Source: an uncultured Pelagibacteraceae bacterium (GTDB lineage Bacteria; Pseudomonadota; Alphaproteobacteria; Pelagibacterales; Pelagibacteraceae). Taken from it: a DNA stretch of 64,000 nucleotides. The stretch is taken from NCBI GenBank assembly GCA_902570915.1, contig CACGAB010000002.1, positions 1 to 64,000 of the forward strand. Direction: 5' to 3'. The notes under the pieces are model-generated. The model did not search any database. It worked only from the letters and a program-made list of their open reading frames with translations, and was not told the origin of the DNA. Positions 58,714 through 64,000 of this stretch are shown piece by piece. The position numbers and the translations under genes are program-made. How positions within the stretch are numbered: the stretch's first letter is position 1; each line of letters begins with the position of its first letter.

Positions 58714-59734
58714 TCTACCCTTAGACAAGTTTATCAGTAACTCTATGTATAATAAAAATTCTGGGTATTACATGAAAAAAAACCCATTTGGTAAAAAAGG
58801 AGATTTTATCACAGCTCCTAATGTATCAAGATTATTTTCTGAAATGATTGCTATTTGGATTGTAAGTTTTTGGAAAAGTATAGGGTCACCAAAAGAATTT
58901 AACTTGATCGAACTTGGCGCAGGAAACGCTGCAATGATGAAAATTCTCATAGAAAGTTTTAAAAAATTCCCATCGTTTTTCAAATCCTGTAGATTGGTAA
59001 TTCATGAAATAAGCCCAACACTGAAGAATATACAAAAAAAAAAATTATCAAATTCAAACATAAATTGGATAAACGATTTAAAAAAGATTAAAAAAATTCC
59101 TAGTATATTTGTTGCTAATGAGTTTTTTGATGCACTAGCAATCAAACAATTTCAAAAAAAAGGGGGTCTATGGTTTGAAAAATTTGTTAGTTTGAACAAA
59201 GAAAAAACTTTTTTTTCAGAAGAAAAAATTAATATGAAAAATTATGAGAGAAAGATTGATTTTAGAATATCTAAAAATCAAAATTTTATAGAATATTCAG
59301 AGCTTGGTATTAATTACCTTAAACAAATTTCAAAAATAATTAAGGCGAGATCTGGAGGAATTTTAATCATAGATTATGGATATACTGAGGATAAAATGAA
59401 AAATACTTTACAAGCATTATATAAACACGAATATTCAGATGTTTTAGCTAAAATTGGAAGTTCCGATATCACGCACAATATTAATTTCCGATTGTTTGAA
59501 AAAATAATCAAGAAACTTGGTGGATTAAAGCATAGTTTAACAACACAAAAAGAATTTCTCACAAAAATGGGCATTAATGAAAGGGCTGAGATAATTGCAA
59601 AAAATCAAAACTTTTTAAAAAAAGCAGATATTTATTACAGATTAAAAAGGCTAACAGATGAAAAACAAATGGGAAAATTATTTAAAGTTATGTTAATAAA
59701 AAATCAAAATAACAATTTTAATTTAGGATTTTGA
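58691..59734 (+). CDS. SAM-dependent methyltransferase, MidA/NDUFAF7 family
   Basis: 'GYYMKKNPFGKKGDFITAPNVSRLFSEMIAIW', 'LIELGAGNAAMMKILI', 'IFVANEFFDALAIKQF', 'ILIIDYGY'. Confidence 0.88.
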   Translation: MKTDKIVSLPLDKFISNSMYNKNSGYYMKKNPFGKKGDFITAPNVSRLFSEMIAIWIVSFWKSIGSPKEFNLIELGAGNAAMMKILIESFKKFPSFFKSCRLVIHEISPTLKNIQKKKLSNSNINWINDLKKIKKIPSIFVANEFFDALAIKQFQKKGGLWFEKFVSLNKEKTFFSEEKINMKNYERKIDFRISKNQNFIEYSELGINYLKQISKIIKARSGGILIIDYGYTEDKMKNTLQALYKHEYSDVLAKIGSSDITHNINFRLFEKIIKKLGGLKHSLTTQKEFLTKMGINERAEIIAKNQNFLKKADIYYRLKRLTDEKQMGKLFKVMLIKNQNNNFNLGF

Positions 59735-59735
59735 T

Positions 59736-60494
59736 CTGATCACTTCTCAAAAATTATTAAAAAATAAAAATATAAGTCATGGTTTTTTTAATAAGAATGG
59801 AGGTAAATCAAAAGGAATATATAAAGGTCTTAATTGTGGCCTTGGTTCTCTTGATAACAAAAATAACATTTTAAAAAATTTAAAAATTGTCAAAAATAAA
59901 ATCGGAAAAAAAACAAAAAAAATTTATTTGGTTCATCAAGTACATAGCAATAAGTTGGTTTTTCTTAATGAAAATTCTGAATTAAAAAAAAGGATTAAAG
60001 CTGATGCAATTATAACTGACCAAAAAAAACTTCCGATAGCTGTATTGACCGCAGATTGTGTGCCAGTATTGTTATATGACTATGAAAAAAAAATTATCGC
60101 AGCTATACATGCTGGTTGGAAGGGTGCATATAAAGGCATAATCAAAAATGTTATTAATTTTATGCTTAAAAAAGGTTGTAATCCAAAAAATATTATTGGG
60201 GCAATTGGTCCATCAATTACTCAAAAAAACTACGAAGTAAAAGCCGACTTTAAAAAAAAATTTATTGAAAAACATAAAAAAAACAAAATTTTCTTTAAAA
60301 ATAAAAAAAAACTAATTTATTTTGACTTACCAAATTATGTCAAAACTCAACTTAAATCACAAAAAATCAATAAAATCGATATGATTAAAATCGATACATT
60401 TGATAGAAAAAATAATTTTTTTAGTGCAAGAAGATCATTAAAATTAAATCTCAATGATTATGGTAGAAATATTTCAATAATTATGATTAATTAA
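59736..60494 (+). CDS. pgeF: multicopper polyphenol oxidase (laccase)/peptidoglycan-editing factor, PgeF/YfiH family
   Basis: Track ORF begins at TTG 59928 but in-frame translation extends upstream: (L/M)[43 protein letters not shown]..., matching the family N-terminus. Core '[33 protein letters not shown]'. Confidence 0.85.
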   Translation: MITSQKLLKNKNISHGFFNKNGGKSKGIYKGLNCGLGSLDNKNNILKNLKIVKNKIGKKTKKIYLVHQVHSNKLVFLNENSELKKRIKADAIITDQKKLPIAVLTADCVPVLLYDYEKKIIAAIHAGWKGAYKGIIKNVINFMLKKGCNPKNIIGAIGPSITQKNYEVKADFKKKFIEKHKKNKIFFKNKKKLIYFDLPNYVKTQLKSQKINKIDMIKIDTFDRKNNFFSARRSLKLNLNDYGRNISIIMIN

Positions 60495-60501
60495 GTTTTT
60501 C

Positions 60502-61434
60502 ATGAAATTATTAACTGGAAATAGTAATAAGATCCTAAGTAAAAATATCGCCAAGTATTTAAAATCTAAACTTGTCAATTCCAGTATAAGAAAGTTTGCA
60601 GATGGTGAAATTTACATTGAAATAAATGAAAACATAAGAGGCAATAGTATTTTTATAATTCAATCAATTTCTTCACCAGCTAATGATAATTTAATGGAAT
60701 TATTATTATGTATTGATGCTTTAAAAAGATCATCAGCAAAAAATATAACTGCTGTAATCCCTTATTTTGGCTATGCAAGACAAGATAGAAAAGTTGTACC
60801 AAGAACATCTATATCAGCAAAGCTTGTTTCAAATTTAATTACTCAAGCTGGAGCAGACAGAGTAGTAACAGTTGATCTCCATGCTGGTCAGATACAAGGT
60901 TTTTTTGATATTCCAGTAGATAATCTTTTTGCAACTCCAATATTTGCGCGACACATTAAAAAAAAAATTAAAAGTAAAGATATAATCTGTGTTGCACCAG
61001 ATGTTGGTGGTACAGAAAGAGCTAGAGCGCTTGGAAAAATTTTAAATGTTGGACTTGCAATAGTTGATAAAAGGAGACCTAAGCCAGGACAATCTCAAGT
61101 AATGAATATAATTGGTGATGTTAAAGGTAAAACTTGTATTCTTGTCGATGACATAATTGACTCTGGTGGAACGATAGTTAATGCAGCTAGAGCTTTAAAA
61201 AATAGAGGTGCTAAGGATGTTTTTGTTTATATAACGCATGGTGTGCTAAGTGGGGACGCAGTAAAAAAAATTAAAAAATCTGTCATCAAAAATTTGGTAA
61301 TAACTGATACAATTGATAATGTTGAAAGAACGAAAAATGTAAAAAATATAGAAGTTTTACCAATTTCTGGCCTTATGGGTGAGGCAATTAAAAGAATTTC
61401 TAATTCAACTTCCGTTTCAGATTTATTTAAATAA
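60502..61434 (+). CDS. prs: ribose-phosphate pyrophosphokinase
   Basis: '[28 protein letters not shown]', '[27 protein letters not shown]', '[29 protein letters not shown]'. Confidence 0.97.
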   Translation: MKLLTGNSNKILSKNIAKYLKSKLVNSSIRKFADGEIYIEINENIRGNSIFIIQSISSPANDNLMELLLCIDALKRSSAKNITAVIPYFGYARQDRKVVPRTSISAKLVSNLITQAGADRVVTVDLHAGQIQGFFDIPVDNLFATPIFARHIKKKIKSKDIICVAPDVGGTERARALGKILNVGLAIVDKRRPKPGQSQVMNIIGDVKGKTCILVDDIIDSGGTIVNAARALKNRGAKDVFVYITHGVLSGDAVKKIKKSVIKNLVITDTIDNVERTKNVKNIEVLPISGLMGEAIKRISNSTSVSDLFK

Positions 61435-61477
61435 TTACCTTGATTATTTATCAACATGAGTTAAAAAACCCTCTTTT

Positions 61478-62206
61478 ATGAATTCATTAGAAGCTAACAT
61501 TAGAGATAACAAAACTAAGGGTGAATTAAACGCCATTAGAAACAATGGAGAGGTTCCTGCAATTGTTTATGGCGGTAAAGATGAAAATCAAAAAGTTTCT
61601 ATTTCAAAAAAAAAACTTAAATACTTAATTGAGAAAGAAAATTTTTTATCAAATATCATAACACTAAATGTTGGTGGTAAAAATTTAAATGTTTTACCAC
61701 GAGAAGTAAAGTATCATATCTTAAGTGATGAACCAACTCATGTTGATTTTTTGAGAATTTTACCTGGTGTTAAAATTAAAATTGATGTTCCAGTAAACTT
61801 CATCAATCATGACAAATCTCCAGGACTTAAAAGAGGCGGAGTATTAAACATTGTCAGAAGAAAAATCGAATTGAGATGTCCTAGTGAAAAAATTCCTGAA
61901 AATATTACAATTGATTTGGATGGTGTAGATATTGGTGAAAGTTTTAAAATTTCATCTGTAAAATTAGATAGTGAAGTAACTCCTACCATTCAAGGAAGAG
62001 ATTTCGTAATTGCAACTCTAGCGGCGCCGACTGTAATGAAAGAACCAGAAAAACCAGCTGAGGCTGAAACAGCAGAAGGCGAACCAGGGGCAGAGGGATC
62101 AGAGACTGCAGCAGCTGATGGTGAAAAGACACCAGCCGAAGGTGAAAAAAAAGATGCTGATGATAAAAAAACTGCCGAAAAAAAACCTTCAGAAGAAAAA
62201 AAATAA
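61478..62206 (+). CDS. rplY: 50S ribosomal protein L25/general stress protein Ctc with acidic C-terminal extension
   Basis: 'NKTKGELNAIRNNGEVPAIVYGGKDENQKVSISKKKL', 'HVDFLRI'; C-terminal Ala/Glu/Lys low-complexity tail. Confidence 0.93.
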   Translation: MNSLEANIRDNKTKGELNAIRNNGEVPAIVYGGKDENQKVSISKKKLKYLIEKENFLSNIITLNVGGKNLNVLPREVKYHILSDEPTHVDFLRILPGVKIKIDVPVNFINHDKSPGLKRGGVLNIVRRKIELRCPSEKIPENITIDLDGVDIGESFKISSVKLDSEVTPTIQGRDFVIATLAAPTVMKEPEKPAEAETAEGEPGAEGSETAAADGEKTPAEGEKKDADDKKTAEKKPSEEKK

Positions 62207-62240
62207 TATCATTAAATTGGATAAAATTTCTCAATAATTT

Positions 62241-62801
62241 ATGCTTTTGTTTGTAGGTCTAGGTAACCCAACTCCAGATAGCGAAAATAATCGACATAAT
62301 GTGGGTTTTAAAATCATAGACAACATTAATAAGAAATATAGTCTTTCTAAGCAAAAGCCAAAATTTAAAGGTCTTCTTACAACTGGAAATATTAACAATA
62401 AGAAAATTTATGCAATTAAGCCCCTAACATTTATGAACAATTCAGGCATTTGCATAAGAGAATTAATTGAATATTTTAAAATTGATGCCGAAGATGTAAT
62501 AGTTTTTCATGATGATCTTGATGTTGAATTAGGAAAAATTAAAGTAAAATTCGGTGGATCAAGTGCAGGTCACAATGGGATTGCCTCAATAGATAAATTC
62601 ATCGGTAAAGATTACTCAAGGGTTAGGGTGGGTATAGGAAAACCTAAGAATGGGATTGAAGTTTCAGATTACGTTTTACAAAATTTTGATGAAGATGAAA
62701 CAGTTGGCATTAAAAAAATTTCAAATAGTATCACTGAATCAATTTCTATTTTGGTAGAAAAAAAATTAGATTTATTCTCAAGTACAGTTAATAATAAATA
62801 A
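62241..62801 (+). CDS. pth: peptidyl-tRNA hydrolase
   Basis: 'LFVGLGNPTPDSENNRHNVGFKIID', 'PLTFMNNSGICI', 'VFHDDLDVELGKIKVKFGGSSAGHNGIASID'. Confidence 0.96.
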   Translation: MLLFVGLGNPTPDSENNRHNVGFKIIDNINKKYSLSKQKPKFKGLLTTGNINNKKIYAIKPLTFMNNSGICIRELIEYFKIDAEDVIVFHDDLDVELGKIKVKFGGSSAGHNGIASIDKFIGKDYSRVRVGIGKPKNGIEVSDYVLQNFDEDETVGIKKISNSITESISILVEKKLDLFSSTVNNK

Positions 62802-63874
62802 TGAGCTTGAAATGTGGGATTGTTGGTTTGCCAAATGTTGGTAAATCTACACTGTTTAATGCTTTAACAAATTCAAATAAAGCACAAGCTGCAAATTTTC
62901 CATTTTGTACAATAGATCCTAATGTAGGTATTGTTGCTGTCCCTGATGATAGGCTAGATAAATTAGCAAAAATATCCAAATCTAAAAAAGTCATTAATAC
63001 AACAATCTCATTTGTTGATATTGCAGGATTGGTTAAGGGTGCTTCAAAGGGTGAAGGTCTTGGGAATAAATTTCTTTCTCACATAAGAGAAGTTGATGCA
63101 ATAATTCATATGATAAGATGTTTTGACTCTAGTGATATACAAAATGTTAATACAACTGTTGACCCAGTGAGAGATTTAGAAATTATTGAAACAGAAATGA
63201 TGCTCGCCGATCTTGAGTCGATACAAAAACGACTTGAAAAAAATAATAAAAAAAATGTCGATGAGTCAATAATTAAAATTCTTGAGAACACTCTGGAATG
63301 TATCAATAATAATAAGGATATTTCTTTATTAAAAAACCAATTTAATAAAAAACTATTAAATCAAAGTGGGTTATTGTCTCTTAAACCTAAAATATTTGTG
63401 TGTAATGTTGATGAAAAAAGTGTTCAGTTTGGTAATAATCACTCAAAATCTTTTATAGATAAATTTGGCCAACAAAACACATTAGTTATATCTGCAGATA
63501 TAGAAAATCAAATTAACGAATTAGATGTTGATGAAAGAAAAAACTATATGGAAATGATTGGCTTAAAGAGCAAAGGGTTAAGCCTATTAATACAAAAAGC
63601 TTATAATATTCTAGGATTAGAAACTTACTTCACGTCCGGTCCAGAAGAAACTAGAGCATGGACTATTCAAATAAATAGTACCGCACCTGAGGCAGCGGGT
63701 GAAATTCATTCAGATTTTGAAAAAGGATTCATTAGAGCTGAAACAGTCTCGTATGATGATTTTGTCACTAATAAGGGTTGGGTGAATTCAAAAACTAATG
63801 GTAAAATGAGATTAGAAGGTAAAGATTATATTGTTCAAGATGGGGATATTCTAAACTTTCGTTTCAATACGTGA
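62801..63874 (+). CDS. ychF: redox-regulated ATPase/GTP-binding protein YchF
   Basis: 'KCGIVGLPNVGKSTLFNALTNSNKAQAANFPFCTIDPNVGIVAVPDDRLDKLAK', C-terminal TGS-like domain. Confidence 0.97.
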   Translation: MSLKCGIVGLPNVGKSTLFNALTNSNKAQAANFPFCTIDPNVGIVAVPDDRLDKLAKISKSKKVINTTISFVDIAGLVKGASKGEGLGNKFLSHIREVDAIIHMIRCFDSSDIQNVNTTVDPVRDLEIIETEMMLADLESIQKRLEKNNKKNVDESIIKILENTLECINNNKDISLLKNQFNKKLLNQSGLLSLKPKIFVCNVDEKSVQFGNNHSKSFIDKFGQQNTLVISADIENQINELDVDERKNYMEMIGLKSKGLSLLIQKAYNILGLETYFTSGPEETRAWTIQINSTAPEAAGEIHSDFEKGFIRAETVSYDDFVTNKGWVNSKTNGKMRLEGKDYIVQDGDILNFRFNT

Positions 63875-64000
63875 CCAAATTCTTTTCATACTAAAATAGA
63901 CTAAAATTGTAAGAATAATTAAGTATACGATTGCTTTAAATCCCATTTTGTGTCTAGATTCTAAATGAGGTTCAGCTGCCCACATCAGAAAAGTAGTGAC
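63851..64000 (-). CDS. petC: cytochrome c1, C-terminal end (runs off window end)
   Basis: Reverse translation: VTTFLMWAAEPHLESRHKMGFKAIVYLIILTILVYFSMKRIWSRIETKV*, the conserved cytochrome c1 C-terminal TM anchor. Overlaps the ychF 3' end by 24 nt. Confidence 0.85.
   Translation of the reverse strand, partial: VTTFLMWAAEPHLESRHKMGFKAIVYLIILTILVYFSMKRIWSRIETKV

Noticed and set aside
61983-62234. Minus-strand ORF opposite the rplY tail
   Set aside because: Antisense of a low-complexity Ala/Glu/Lys extension; no independent support.

Overview
AT-rich bacterial chromosome segment, probably alphaproteobacterial and resembling Pelagibacterales/SAR11 (inferred from composition and gene content; not verified by search). 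Two conserved housekeeping blocks flank a ~37 kb, almost entirely minus-strand accessory block (about 5.4-42.4 kb). Left block: dnaG (partial), yqeY-like, carA (split by a frameshift at an A10 run), carB. Right block: trxB, aspC-like, uvrB, folM-like, folB, uvrC, pgsA, ilvE, two-component system, lgt, midA-like, pgeF-like, prs, rplY, pth, ychF, petC (partial). The accessory block encodes a type IV pilus system: pilins, PilB/C/D/M-N/O/P/Q/T, PilY1 and PilV/W/X/FimT-like minor pilins. Mixed in are three tandem beta-propeller/autotransporter-barrel paralogues, a FecR-domain protein with a histone-H1-like lysine tail, and a partner-switching signalling set. That set is a STAS antagonist, an RsbW-like kinase and three SpoIIE/PP2C phosphatases with different sensors: CHASE2, a full ammonium transporter (Amt), and GAF. 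Main leads: (1) the Amt-SpoIIE fusion, (2) the multi-input partner-switching network embedded in the pilus locus, (3) an eight-copy inverted array of CTCTAACACAA(AAT) upstream of the pilM-N operon, (4) a shared ACCCATnATGnAC-like motif upstream of six minus-strand genes of the block, (5) beta-propeller autotransporters, and (6) the FecR/poly-lysine protein. No rRNA, tRNA, CRISPR array, IS element or prophage was recognised.
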